Positions 54,563 through 63,491 of a stretch of DNA of 64,000 bases are shown piece after piece (position 1 is the stretch's first letter; the number at the start of each line of letters is the position of its first letter). The position numbers and the translations under genes are program-made. This DNA is from Pseudonocardiaceae bacterium (lineage in GTDB: Bacteria; Actinomycetota; Actinomycetes; Mycobacteriales; Pseudonocardiaceae). Location of the stretch: assembly GCA_009377865.1 (NCBI GenBank), contig WHTH01000008.1:27827-91826 (forward strand). The letters are read 5' to 3'. A model generated the notes under the pieces. It was not told the DNA's origin. It worked only from the letters and a program-made list of their open reading frames with translations, and searched no databases.

Positions 54563-56020
54563 ATGCGAGTCCGGGCAGCGGTGGGACTGACCATGGTTCC
54601 GCTGCTTGCCGTGGCGTTGCAGGCCTGCGGGCCGGGCACCGTCGCGCCCCCCGAATCGACGGCACCAGCGGCGGCTGAGCCGACATCGACGGCGCCGGCC
54701 CGGCCGGGCGCCCCCGGCATCGGTGACGAATACTTCCCTGGAGCGGGCAACGGCGGCTACGACGTCCGCCGCTACGACATCGAGCTGCACTACGATCCGT
54801 CGTCCGACCGGCTCACCGGCCGCACCACGATCACGGCGAGCGTGAGCCGTAACCTCTCCCGGTTCAACCTGGATCTGGCGCTACCCGCCTCGGCCGTCCA
54901 GGTCGACGGTGCCCGCGCCGAGCACACCCAGACGGGCACCGAGCTGGTGGTGACACCGGACCGGGCGCTGGTGTCCGGAAACACCATGACGGTCCGGGTC
55001 GACTACGCGGGGGCCCCCTCACAGACGGGGGCGGACAGCCCGTGGGTGCGCACCGCCGACGGCGCCGTCGCGGTGGGTGAGCCCGAGGTCGCGGCATGGT
55101 GGTTCCCCTCCAACGACCACCCCGTCGACAAGGCGAACGTCGCCGTGACGGTCACCGTGCCGCGGGGCGTGGAGGCACTGTCGAACGGGAAATTGCTCGG
55201 CGGCCCCGAACCGGCAGCCGACGGGCAGCACCGCTGGCGATGGCGCGCCGAGGCCCCGATGTCGCCCTACCTCGCGTTCGTTGCCATCGGCCAGTACGAG
55301 CTGGTGCAGCGTGACACCCCCGCCGGCCCGTACCTGGCCGGCTACGCCGAGGGTCTGGAGCCGGAGGTGGCCGCAGCGGCGCGCGAGTCGATCGAGCAGA
55401 CTCCGCAGATCGTCGGCTTCCTGTCCGAGCTGTTCGGTGAGTACCCGTTCGCCCAGCTGGGCGGGGTCGTCCCGAACGCTCCGAACGTTGGTTTCGCGCT
55501 GGAGAACCAGACCCGCCCGGTGTATTCGCCGGCGTTCTTTGCAGCCGGCACCGACGTCGACGTGGTCGTACACGAGCTGGCGCACCAGTGGTTCGGCGAC
55601 AGCGTCGGGGTGCGCCGGTGGCGCGACATCTGGCTCAACGAGGGGTTCGCCACCTACACGGAGTGGCTCTACTCCGAGCGCACCGGTGGCGCCAGCGCGC
55701 AGCAGATCACCGACCGCTACTTCGACGCCATCCCCGCCGATTCCTCGTTCTGGCAGGTCCCGCCGGGCGACCCCGGTGCGGACGACCTGCTCGATCGCGC
55801 GGTCTACGTGCGGGGCGCGATGGCGCTGCACGCGATCCGCGTCGCCGTCGGTGACGAGACGTTCCTCGGCACGCTACGGGCATGGGCGCAACAGCGCCGC
55901 GGCGGCAGCGGGACGGTCGAGGACTTCATCGCGCTGGCCGAGCAACGGTCGGGCCGACAGCTCGACCAGGTCGCGGACGCCTGGCTCTACCGTTCCGGCA
56001 GGCCCGACCGGATCGGCTGA
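54563..56020 (+). CDS. M1-family zinc aminopeptidase lipoprotein
   Basis: 485 residues. A lipobox LQAC (cysteine near residue 22) anchors it outside. The aminopeptidase N fold (N-terminal beta domain, then thermolysin-like domain) shows the exopeptidase box VGFALENQ (a GAMEN variant, G-F-A-L-E-N) and the zinc motif HELAHQW (337-343), with third ligand E360 in WLNEGFATYTEW. The C-terminal ERAP-like domain of large M1 enzymes is missing, as in the short M1 lipoproteins of actinobacteria. ATG 54563 has ACAGGAGG eight bases upstream. Confidence 0.92.
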   Translation: MRVRAAVGLTMVPLLAVALQACGPGTVAPPESTAPAAAEPTSTAPARPGAPGIGDEYFPGAGNGGYDVRRYDIELHYDPSSDRLTGRTTITASVSRNLSRFNLDLALPASAVQVDGARAEHTQTGTELVVTPDRALVSGNTMTVRVDYAGAPSQTGADSPWVRTADGAVAVGEPEVAAWWFPSNDHPVDKANVAVTVTVPRGVEALSNGKLLGGPEPAADGQHRWRWRAEAPMSPYLAFVAIGQYELVQRDTPAGPYLAGYAEGLEPEVAAAARESIEQTPQIVGFLSELFGEYPFAQLGGVVPNAPNVGFALENQTRPVYSPAFFAAGTDVDVVVHELAHQWFGDSVGVRRWRDIWLNEGFATYTEWLYSERTGGASAQQITDRYFDAIPADSSFWQVPPGDPGADDLLDRAVYVRGAMALHAIRVAVGDETFLGTLRAWAQQRRGGSGTVEDFIALAEQRSGRQLDQVADAWLYRSGRPDRIG

Positions 56021-56061
56021 CCCCCGAACGCCGGGACGCCCGAACGCCGGGATTCACAGCG

Positions 56062-57297
56062 TCAGTCGACACCCTCGAGGGCGTCGCGGACCGGGACGAG
56101 CTTCGCGGCCGCTTCGGCCACTTCCTCGTCGGGGTCGGAACCGGCGACGATGCCGCAGCCCGCGAACAGCCGTGCCGCCCGTCCATGCAACTGCGCGCAA
56201 CGCAGCGCGATCCCCAGCTCACCGTCCCCGGAGGAGTCCACCCAGCCGACGGGCCCCGCGTAGCGGCCGCGGCCCATCGCCTCGAGCTCACCGATCAGCT
56301 CCACCGCGGCACGGGTGGGGGTGCCGCCGACCGCAGCGGTCGGGTGGACCGCGGCGGCCAGCGCCAGCAGCGACGTCGGGCGATCGTCGAGCCGGCCCCG
56401 GACCTCGCTGGCCAGGTGCAGCACGTTGCGCAGCGCGAGCACGCTGGGCTGCTGCGGCGCCTGCAACTCGGTGCAGAACGGCTGTAGCGTCCGGGCCAGC
56501 GACTCCACAGCGTACCGGTGCTCATCGAGGTCCTTGGCCGAGCCGAGCAGCCCTGCGGCCAGCGCTTCGGGGTCGACGCCGGGGTGCGGCCACGTCGTGC
56601 CGGCCAGCACCTGAGAGGTCACCTCGTCGCCCCGGCGGCGCAGCAACAGCTCCGGCGTCGCTCCGACGAGCCCGTCGACCGCGAAGGCCCAGCACGACGG
56701 GTAACGCGCGGCCAGCCCGCGCAGCAGGAAACGCGCGTCGAGCGGGTGGTCGGCCAGCGCCAGCAGGTCGTGCGCGAGGACCACCTTGTCCAGCTCACCG
56801 CGCCGCATCCGGGACACCGCGCGGCGCACCGCGTCCCGCCACGCGGTCACCGCCAGCTGGCCCTCTGAGTAGCGCACCCCGCGGGGGCGGTGGATCGGCA
56901 GCGCGGGTTCGGCGAACTCGCCGGCCTGGATCTCGGTGACCCAGCTGACGCCGTCGCGACGTCCCACCACGACCCGGGGCACCGTGAGCACCGAACGGCC
57001 GGGCCGGTCCCCGAAGGCGAAGCTGGTGAAGGCGACCGGCCCGCTGCCCGGCAGCCCGACCTCGTCGCGGACGTCGAGCCGCGAGGCGAACGAATCCCAC
57101 CAGTCCTGGGCGCGAACGAACCGCTCGGGCCCGGAGGTGCGCATCCGGGCGACCTCGCCCCACCCGACGAGTCCCTCGCCGTCGCGGACCCAGGACAGCA
57201 CGCCGCGCGGCGAGGGGAGCAGGTCGAGCAGCTCCGCCGTGGAGCTCACCTGGCGCGTCCGCACGATCAGCTGATCGGTGAGACGTGCGGTGGTCAC
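56062..57297 (-). CDS. menF: Isochorismate synthase
   Basis: 411 residues of the chorismate-binding family (MenF/EntC/DhbC). It converts chorismate to isochorismate, feeding MenD. Motifs: KVVLAHDLL (the lysine region), FAVDGLVGATPELLLRR, AGTTWPHPG, HPTAAVGGTPTRAA and GRGRYAGPVGWVDSSGDGELGIALR. GTG 57297 lies seven bases after a TACCCT hexamer. The location beside menD is logical; in M. tuberculosis the equivalent is elsewhere. Confidence 0.94.
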   Translation of the reverse strand: MTTARLTDQLIVRTRQVSSTAELLDLLPSPRGVLSWVRDGEGLVGWGEVARMRTSGPERFVRAQDWWDSFASRLDVRDEVGLPGSGPVAFTSFAFGDRPGRSVLTVPRVVVGRRDGVSWVTEIQAGEFAEPALPIHRPRGVRYSEGQLAVTAWRDAVRRAVSRMRRGELDKVVLAHDLLALADHPLDARFLLRGLAARYPSCWAFAVDGLVGATPELLLRRRGDEVTSQVLAGTTWPHPGVDPEALAAGLLGSAKDLDEHRYAVESLARTLQPFCTELQAPQQPSVLALRNVLHLASEVRGRLDDRPTSLLALAAAVHPTAAVGGTPTRAAVELIGELEAMGRGRYAGPVGWVDSSGDGELGIALRCAQLHGRAARLFAGCGIVAGSDPDEEVAEAAAKLVPVRDALEGVD

Positions 57298-57304
57298 GCC
57301 GCCT

Positions 57305-57310
57305 AGGGTA
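57305..57310 (-). promoter_or_regulatory. -10 (TACCCT) for leaderless menF
   Basis: TACCCT on the minus strand, seven bases before GTG 57297. Confidence 0.5.
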
Positions 57311-57448
57311 TGCGTGTGGTGGCCGGCTGCCGCGGTGACGAAGGTGAGATCGCTTGCCGGTAACGGTGCAGCGGTGGGCGGGCAGCACTCTGACCAGGCG
57401 AAACACCTATCGCGCCGCACCGCCGGCCGGCAGCGTCGCGTCCGTCTC

Positions 57449-57454
57449 TACTGT
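57449..57454 (+). promoter_or_regulatory. -10 (TACTGT) for the DUF3592 gene
   Basis: TACTGT, eight bases before ATG 57463, with no ribosome site. Confidence 0.4.
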
Positions 57455-57462
57455 CGTCACCG

Positions 57463-57906
57463 ATGACCACGACCCAGCAGCGCCCCACGGGCGTGCGGGC
57501 CGTGCTGGCGAGACCGCGCTATTACGCGTTCCGGGTCGTGCTCGCGGTGGCGGGCATCGTCACCGGCCTGGTGCTGCTGAGCCTGGCCGGTGCGGCCCGC
57601 GACGATTACGCGATCGATGCGAACACGGCACGCACCACCGCCGACGTGATCTCGGTCTCCGGTTCCCGCACGCTGGTGCGGCTCACCGCCGAGGGCGAGG
57701 TCTACACCCCCGAGCAGGGGGTCGCCTACCCCTCGGGCCTCGAGGCCGGGCAGCTGGTGCGGGTGGAGTACGCCCGCGACGATCCCGCGCTGGTACGGGT
57801 TGCGGGCCGTAGCTGGACCGTCGGCCTGCTCCCGGCGGGCATCGTGCTGGGGGTGACGTGGACGCTGGCGGCCGGCTCGCTCTGGCTGCTGCGCCGGCGC
57901 TGCTGA
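57463..57906 (+). CDS. DUF3592-type membrane protein
   Basis: 147 residues: membrane helices at about 25-47 and 112-137, and an extracytoplasmic beta domain between them ([48 protein letters not shown]), typical of DUF3592. Function unknown; in mycobacteria a membrane protein lies at this position beside mgtA. Downstream, 57907-58145 shows no gene. Confidence 0.8.
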   Translation: MTTTQQRPTGVRAVLARPRYYAFRVVLAVAGIVTGLVLLSLAGAARDDYAIDANTARTTADVISVSGSRTLVRLTAEGEVYTPEQGVAYPSGLEAGQLVRVEYARDDPALVRVAGRSWTVGLLPAGIVLGVTWTLAAGSLWLLRRRC

Positions 57907-58145
57907 CCCGCCCCGACGCGAGAGCTGTCCGCGACGGCCCGACACGCCTGCGTAAGCTGTGCCCTGGGCGACAGCGCCCCTCGTTGAGAGGTCGTGGCAA
58001 GGATGACCAGGTCAGGTCGAGGACGGCGATGCGGCAGAAGGTGACGGCGGGCAAGCCGCGGTTGCACGGGGATTTCCCCCGCAGTTCGGCGGTGCGACAC
58101 GGCCGTGTCGTCTTGCCGCAGACCACGTCCGACACCGTCGGCACC

Positions 58146-59279
58146 ATGCGCGTTGCAATCGTGACCGAGGCTTTCCTGCCCGTGGTCAACGGAGTGTCGA
58201 ATTCAGTCTGCCGGGTGCTGGAGCACCTGCGACAGGCCGGACACGAGGCGATGGTTGTCGCGCCGGGCGACGGCCCCGACTCCTACCAGGGCGCCCCGGT
58301 GGTGCGGGTGCCGGCGCTGGACCTGCCCGTGGTCGACTCGCTGCCGATCGGCGTCCCGACCCGAAAGGTGCTCACCGCGCTGCAGGAGTTCGGCCCCGAC
58401 GTCGTGCACCTGGCCTCGCCAGTGATCGTCGGTGCCCGGGGGCTGTGGGCGGCGCGGCAACTCGGGCTGCCGACCGTCGCGGTGTACCAGACCGACGTCG
58501 CCGGCTTCGCCAGCTCCTACGGCCTCGGGTTCGCCGCCCGCACCGCGTGGCGCTGGACGAGGCGGCTGCACAGCGCTGCCGACCGCACGCTGGCCCCGTC
58601 GAGCTGGGCGGCGCAAAAGCTGGCCGAGCACGGCGTGCCACGGGTGCACCACTGGCCCCGCGGGGTCGACACCGCGCGGTTTCGCCCGTCGCGCCGCGAC
58701 GAGCAGCTGCGGTCGCGGCTCGCGCCCAACGGCGAGCTGCTGGTCGGGTATGTGGGCCGGCTCGCGCCGGAGAAGAACGTGCGGCGGCTCGCCGCGCTGT
58801 GCGACACGCCGGGCGTGCGGCTGGTGGTGGTCGGCGACGGTCCGGGCCGCGCCCAGCTCGCGCGCCGGCTACCCGGTGCAGCATTCCTCGGGTTTCTCGC
58901 GGGTGACGAGCTGGCGCAGGCCTACGCAAGCCTCGATGTGTTCACCCACACCGGCTCGCACGAGACGTTCTGCCAGGCGGTGCAGGAGGCGCTGGCCTCG
59001 GGCGTGCCGGTGCTCGCTCCCAATGCAGGCGGCCCGCGCGACCTGGTCGCGCCCGGCCGCACTGGATTCCTGTTGCCCCCTGACGACGACGGGGCCTTCG
59101 GTGCGGGGCTGCGCGCCGCCGTCGCCACGCTGGTCGCGGATCCCGCGCTGCGCGAGCGCTTCGGTGCCGGTGCACGACGTTCGGTACTGGGCCGTACCTG
59201 GCCCGCGGTGTGCGACGAGCTGCTCGGGCACTACACCGAGGTGATCGGGCGGCCGACCGATATCCGGTGGGCAGCGTGA
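58146..59279 (+). CDS. mgtA: GDP-mannose-dependent alpha-mannosyltransferase (MgtA type)
   Basis: 377 residues, GT4, GT-B fold. The N terminus [23 protein letters not shown] is the MgtA/PimB-like acceptor-side motif. [14 protein letters not shown] is the donor site and [32 protein letters not shown] the E-x7-E block. Mycobacterial MgtA (Rv0557) adds mannose to a glucuronosyl-diacylglycerol or PI-mannoside-type lipid for lipomannan-like glycolipids. ATG 58146 starts at the first beta strand; an in-frame ATG at 58029 with GAGGA upstream would add 39 residues and cannot be ruled out. Overlaps the next GT gene by four bases. Confidence 0.87.
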   Translation: MRVAIVTEAFLPVVNGVSNSVCRVLEHLRQAGHEAMVVAPGDGPDSYQGAPVVRVPALDLPVVDSLPIGVPTRKVLTALQEFGPDVVHLASPVIVGARGLWAARQLGLPTVAVYQTDVAGFASSYGLGFAARTAWRWTRRLHSAADRTLAPSSWAAQKLAEHGVPRVHHWPRGVDTARFRPSRRDEQLRSRLAPNGELLVGYVGRLAPEKNVRRLAALCDTPGVRLVVVGDGPGRAQLARRLPGAAFLGFLAGDELAQAYASLDVFTHTGSHETFCQAVQEALASGVPVLAPNAGGPRDLVAPGRTGFLLPPDDDGAFGAGLRAAVATLVADPALRERFGAGARRSVLGRTWPAVCDELLGHYTEVIGRPTDIRWAA

Positions 59280-60397
59280 CCCGAGCTCTTCGCATCGTCC
59301 AGCTGGCCAACTTCTACGGTCCCCGCTCCGGCGGCCTGCGCACCGCGCTGCACCACCTGGGGGCGGGCTACGCGGCGCGCGGGCACGAGGTGGTACTCGT
59401 GGTGCCCGGACCCCGCCGCGACGACGAGATGCTGCCCAACGGGGTCCGGCGCATCACCGTCCCCGCCGCGAAGATCCCGTGGACCGGTGGTTACCGCCTC
59501 GTCGACCCGTGGCGGGTGACGGCGCTGCTGGAGTGGCTGCGCCCGGACCGCATCGAGGTGTCCGACCGGCTCACGTTGCGCGGGATGGGCAAGTGGGCGG
59601 CCGCGCACGACGTACCCAGTGTCGTGATCTCGCACGAGCGTTTCGACCGGCTGCTCGAGCAGCTCCTGCTGCCCGCGGCCGCGGCGCGCCGGGTCGCCGA
59701 CTGGGCCAACGCGCGGATGGCGGCGTCCTACGACACGGTCGTGTGCACCACCGAGTTCGCGCGCGAGGAGTTCGACCGGATCGCATCGCCCAACGTGCTG
59801 CGAGTGCCGCTGGGCGTCGACCTGGCGACGTTCGCGCCGGTGCACCGCGACTCGGCGCTGCATGCCGACCTTGCCCGCGGAGCCGACGCACTGCTGGTGC
59901 ACTGCGGCCGGCTGTCGGTGGAGAAGCACGTCGAGCGCTCGATCGACACGGTCGCGGCGATGGCCGATGCCGGTGACAACGTGCGGCTCGTGGTCGCGGG
60001 TGACGGGCCGCGGCGGGAAGCGCTCGAGCGGCGGGCTGCCGGGCTGCCGGTCACGTTCCTGGGATTCGTCGACGGGCGCCGTGACGTGGCGCGGCTGCTC
60101 GCAACCTCGGACGTCTCGCTGGCCCCGGGCCCGCACGAGACGTTCGGGCTGGCCGCGTTGGAGGCGCTGGCATCGGGTACCCCGGTGGTGGTGTCGCGTT
60201 CCTCGGCACTGCGCGAGATCGTCGGGCCTGCCTGCGGGGCGGCGGTCTCGGACCATGCGCCGGCCTTCGCCGGTGCGGTCAGCAAGCTGCTCGGCGCACC
60301 GGAGCCGTCGCGCCGGGCAGCAGCCCGGGCACGCGCCGAGCAGTTCACCTGGCCGGCCGCCGTCGACGGCCTGCTCGCCGCCCTGCATGCCGGTTGA
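59276..60397 (+). CDS. GT4-family glycosyltransferase
   Basis: 373 residues. GT-B fold with [16 protein letters not shown] at the N terminus, [11 protein letters not shown] mid-protein, [16 protein letters not shown] as donor-site segment, and [23 protein letters not shown] as E-x7-E block. The donor is probably GDP-mannose, judged by the similarity to its neighbour. GTG 59276 overlaps the mgtA stop, so the two enzymes probably act in one glycolipid pathway of the envelope; the exact linkage is not deducible. Confidence 0.85.
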   Translation: MTRALRIVQLANFYGPRSGGLRTALHHLGAGYAARGHEVVLVVPGPRRDDEMLPNGVRRITVPAAKIPWTGGYRLVDPWRVTALLEWLRPDRIEVSDRLTLRGMGKWAAAHDVPSVVISHERFDRLLEQLLLPAAAARRVADWANARMAASYDTVVCTTEFAREEFDRIASPNVLRVPLGVDLATFAPVHRDSALHADLARGADALLVHCGRLSVEKHVERSIDTVAAMADAGDNVRLVVAGDGPRREALERRAAGLPVTFLGFVDGRRDVARLLATSDVSLAPGPHETFGLAALEALASGTPVVVSRSSALREIVGPACGAAVSDHAPAFAGAVSKLLGAPEPSRRAAARARAEQFTWPAAVDGLLAALHAG

Positions 60398-60430
60398 GCC
60401 CGCCACGCCGGGCAGCACAGCCAGCCGACG

Positions 60431-60436
60431 TAGGGT
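60431..60436 (+). promoter_or_regulatory. -10 (TAGGGT) for leaderless menG
   Basis: TAGGGT, six bases before GTG 60443. Same hexamer as in front of menA. Confidence 0.5.
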
Positions 60437-60442
60437 GACTTC

Positions 60443-61156
60443 GTGCCCAGAGCCGGACTCGACAAGGACCCCCGCGATGTCGCGGCGATGTTCGACGGGG
60501 TGGCCCGGCGCTACGACCTGACCAACACGGTGCTGTCGTGCGGCCAGGACCACGGTTGGCGGCGACGGACGTGCGAGGCCGTGCGGGCCCGCCCCGGTGA
60601 GCGGGTGCTCGACCTCGCGGCGGGAACGGCGGTGTCCACCGTGGCGCTGGCACACACCGGCGCGTGGAGTCTCGCCGCCGACTTCTCGCTCGGCATGCTG
60701 CGGGCCGGCCGGCACCGCAGCGTCCCGCTCGTCGCGGCGGACGCGCTGGCCCTGCCGTTCGCCGACGGCTCCTTCGACGCCGTGACGATCTCCTTCGGAC
60801 TGCGCAACACGGCCGATCCCGCAGCCGCGCTCGCCGAGATGGCACGGGTCACCCGGCCTGGTGGGCGGCTGGTCGTCTGCGAGTTCTCCACCCCGGTCTG
60901 GCGTCCGCTGCGTACGGTCTACATCGAGTACCTGATCCGCGCGTTGCCCGCGGTGGCCCGCCGGGTGAGTAGCAATCCGGACGCGTATGTCTACCTCGCC
61001 GAGTCGATCCGCGCCTGGCCCGACCAGCGTGCCCTCGCCTGCCAAATCGCGGCTGCGGGCTGGGTCGAGGTCGAATGGGGTAACCTCACCGGCGGCGTCG
61101 TCGCCCTGCACCGGGCCGTCAGGCCGGCCCCGCGACACCAGGCCGAAGCCCGGTAG
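60443..61156 (+). CDS. menG: Demethylmenaquinone methyltransferase
   Basis: 237 residues, SAM-dependent class I methyltransferase of the UbiE/MenG family. It methylates demethylmenaquinone to menaquinone, the step after Men[17 protein letters not shown] near the N terminus, [16 protein letters not shown] (SAM loop), [26 protein letters not shown] and [11 protein letters not shown] are the family signatures. It lies 45 bases after the GT gene with its own leaderless-type start. Confidence 0.94.
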   Translation: MPRAGLDKDPRDVAAMFDGVARRYDLTNTVLSCGQDHGWRRRTCEAVRARPGERVLDLAAGTAVSTVALAHTGAWSLAADFSLGMLRAGRHRSVPLVAADALALPFADGSFDAVTISFGLRNTADPAAALAEMARVTRPGGRLVVCEFSTPVWRPLRTVYIEYLIRALPAVARRVSSNPDAYVYLAESIRAWPDQRALACQIAAAGWVEVEWGNLTGGVVALHRAVRPAPRHQAEAR

Positions 61157-61273
61157 CCGAGTGCCCGGGCCGGGCCAGTCATGGACCTCACCCCTCGGGC
61201 CAACCCGGAGGGTTGTTGTGGCTACCGAGCCGAACCAGGCACCATGGCTGTGGCGCCACGGGGAAGGAGACGA

Positions 61274-61714
61274 ATGAAGGTCGAGGGCATCCTGAAGTCG
61301 AAGGGCCGATCGGTCGAGATCGTCCAACCGTGGGTCACCGTCGCCGCGGCGGTGCGCAAGTTGGTCGGTCCGCCGCAGATCGGTGCGCTGGTCGTCTGCG
61401 CCGACGCCGAGCTTCGGGTCGCGGGCATCATCGACGAGCGAACCATCGTGCGCGCGCTGGGCGAGCACGGCACGCAGCTACTGGACAAGCAGGTCGGCGA
61501 CGTGATGTTGCACAACTTCCCGGTGTGCTCCCCGGACGACAGCATCGCCTACCTCATGCTGGAGATGACCAGGTCGCGCAATCGTCACCTTCCCGTGGTC
61601 GAGGACGGGAAGCTGTCCGGCCTGGTCAGCATCGGTGATGTCGTCAAACACCGGCTGGCGGAGATGGAACTCGAGACGGGCGTCCTTCGCGATATGTACA
61701 ACGCCATCCGATGA
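61274..61714 (+). CDS. Two-CBS-domain protein, paralogue of the 46133-46564 gene
   Basis: 146 residues, a Bateman module. The N terminus VEGILKSKGRSVEIVQPWVTV parallels IANVLRSKGSVVATVTPDTSV of the other copy, and HLPVVEDGKLSGLVSIGDVVKHRLAEMELE parallels its C-terminal part. Binding of an adenine nucleotide is likely. ATG 61274 has GGAAGGAG. Its stop overlaps the menJ start (ATGA), so translation is coupled to the menaquinone reductase; a regulatory link between nucleotide state and MenJ is conceivable but unproven. Confidence 0.87.
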   Translation: MKVEGILKSKGRSVEIVQPWVTVAAAVRKLVGPPQIGALVVCADAELRVAGIIDERTIVRALGEHGTQLLDKQVGDVMLHNFPVCSPDDSIAYLMLEMTRSRNRHLPVVEDGKLSGLVSIGDVVKHRLAEMELETGVLRDMYNAIR

Positions 61715-63000
61715 GTGGAGCGCCGAAATCGGTGACAGGCACCGCTGATGTGATCGTCGTCGGCGCGGGGCCCGCGGGCTCCACCGCGGCGGCCTATCTC
61801 GCCCGTGCCGGCCTCGACGTGCTGCTGCTGGAGAAGTCGTCATTCCCGCGGGACAAGGTCTGCGGCGACGGGTTCACCCCGCGGGGTGTCAAGCAACTCA
61901 TCGACCTCGGCATCGACACCCGTGCCGAGGCAGGCTGGCTGCACAACCGCGGCCTGCGCGTGGTGGGCGGCGGCGTGACACTGGAGCTCGACTGGCCGGA
62001 TCTGGCGAGCTTCCCGCCCTACGGCGCGGTGCGCACGCGGGAGGACTTCGACGAGCTGCTGGTACGCCATGCCGAGAAGTCCGGGGCCCGGCTGCACGAG
62101 CAGACCACGATCACCGAGGCGCTCACCGACGAGCGCACCGGCAGGGTGCGGGGTGTGGCGGGTAAGCAGGGCCCGGACAAGCGGCCGGTCGACTTCACGG
62201 CGCCACTCACGTTCGCCTGCGACGGCGTCAGTGCCAGGCTCGCGCTGTCGCTCGGGATGGACAAGCGCACCGACCGGCCGATGGGGGTGGCGGTCCGCCG
62301 CTACTACACCAGCCCGCGAACCCATGACGACTACCTGGAAAGTCACCTCGAGCTGTGGGACCGGTCCGGCAGCGAGCCGACGTTGTTGCCCGGCTACGGG
62401 TGGATCTTCGGGATGGGCGACGGCACGTCGAACGTGGGGCTGGGGATCCTGTCCACGTCCAAGGCATACGGCAACACCGACTACCGCTCGCTGCTGCGCA
62501 ACTGGCTCGACGGGACGCCAGAGGAGTGGGGGTTCCGCGAGCAGAACGCGACGAGCAAGGTCGGGGGAGCGGCGCTGCCGATGGGCTTCAACCGCACCCC
62601 GCACTACCGGGAGGGCCTGTTGCTGGTGGGCGATGCCGGTGGGATGGTCAACCCGTTCAACGGCGAGGGCATCGCGTATGCCATGCACTCTGCCCGCCTC
62701 GCCGCCGAGTGCGCGGTCCAGGCGATGGCGCGGCCCGAGGGGATGGGGCGCGAGCACGCGCTGCGCCGGTACCCGAGTGCGCTCGCCGAGGAGCTGGGCG
62801 GCTACTTCCGGATAGGCAATGCATTCAGCCGGTTGATCGGGCACCCGACCGTCATGCGGACGGCCACCCGTTACGGTATGCCGCACCCCACGTTGATGCG
62901 CTTCGTGCTCAAGCTGCTGGCCAATCTCTATGATAGTCGGGATGGGAGCGCGGCCGACCGCGTCATCGCCGCGATGACGCGGCTGGCGCCCAGCGTATGA
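61711..63000 (+). CDS. menJ: Menaquinone beta-isoprenyl reductase (geranylgeranyl reductase family)
   Basis: 429 residues of FAD-dependent geranylgeranyl reductases. The dinucleotide motif VIVVGAGPAGSTAAAYLARAG lies at about 12-32, and CGDGFTPRGVKQL is the family's second motif. LLVGDAGGMVNPFNGEGIAYAMHSARLAAE is the FAD-binding signature near the C terminus. The mycobacterial homologue MenJ saturates one isoprene unit of menaquinone. Coupled to the CBS gene. The stop is the first of three in-frame TGAs in a 15-base tandem repeat. nuoA follows. Confidence 0.93.
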   Translation: MSGAPKSVTGTADVIVVGAGPAGSTAAAYLARAGLDVLLLEKSSFPRDKVCGDGFTPRGVKQLIDLGIDTRAEAGWLHNRGLRVVGGGVTLELDWPDLASFPPYGAVRTREDFDELLVRHAEKSGARLHEQTTITEALTDERTGRVRGVAGKQGPDKRPVDFTAPLTFACDGVSARLALSLGMDKRTDRPMGVAVRRYYTSPRTHDDYLESHLELWDRSGSEPTLLPGYGWIFGMGDGTSNVGLGILSTSKAYGNTDYRSLLRNWLDGTPEEWGFREQNATSKVGGAALPMGFNRTPHYREGLLLVGDAGGMVNPFNGEGIAYAMHSARLAAECAVQAMARPEGMGREHALRRYPSALAEELGGYFRIGNAFSRLIGHPTVMRTATRYGMPHPTLMRFVLKLLANLYDSRDGSAADRVIAAMTRLAPSV

Positions 63001-63035
63001 CGGCCTAGCGTATGACGGCCCAGCGTATGACGACG
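62991..63035 (+). repeat. Three tandem 15-base repeats carrying the menJ stop codon
   Basis: CAGCGTATGACGGCC, TAGCGTATGACGGCC and CAGCGTATGACGACG follow each other. The period keeps the frame, so three TGAs stand in the menJ frame at 15-base intervals. Confidence 0.85.
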
Positions 63036-63123
63036 GTCGAGCTCAGGGTCGCCTCGGTGCGGGTCGAGCGTGACCTGCACGTAGGGTCCGGAACGTCGAG
63101 GGACAGGGAAGGAAGGGACGCGA

Positions 63124-63489
63124 GTGCTGCAGCCCTACGTCCCGCTGGTGCTGATGATCGCACTGGCGGGAGCCTTCGCCGTGTTCTCCGTGGTCATCGC
63201 GCCCTACGTCGGTCCGCGGCGCTACAACAGGGCGAAGCTCGATGCGTACGAGTGCGGAATCGAGCCGTCGCCGCAGCCCATGGTGGGGGGTGGCCGCATG
63301 CCGGTGGCCTACTACCTGACCGCGATGCTGTTCATCCTGTTCGACATCGAGATCGTCTTCCTCTTCCCCTATGCGGTGACAGCGGACGCGCTCGGGCTGT
63401 TCGGCTTCGTTTCCATCACGCTCTACATCGTCGCGATCGGCCTCGCGTACGCCTATGAATGGCGTCGCGGCGGATTGGATTGGAACTGA
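63124..63489 (+). CDS. nuoA: NADH-quinone oxidoreductase subunit A
   Basis: 121 residues, three membrane helices (about 6-28, 65-87, 93-113). The family loop [15 protein letters not shown], with its conserved cysteine, and [12 protein letters not shown] are both present. A subunit at the hinge between the membrane arm and the peripheral arm of Complex I, which reduces menaquinone. GTG 63124 has GGAAGGAAGGGA upstream. It begins the nuo operon; nuoB starts three bases after its stop. Confidence 0.95.
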   Translation: MLQPYVPLVLMIALAGAFAVFSVVIAPYVGPRRYNRAKLDAYECGIEPSPQPMVGGGRMPVAYYLTAMLFILFDIEIVFLFPYAVTADALGLFGFVSITLYIVAIGLAYAYEWRRGGLDWN

Positions 63490-63491
63490 GC

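Noticed and set aside
59231..61468. A 745-codon open frame antisense to the second GT gene and menG
   Set aside because: Low-complexity His/Arg/Gly-rich translation, no ribosome site, and both sense genes are clear.
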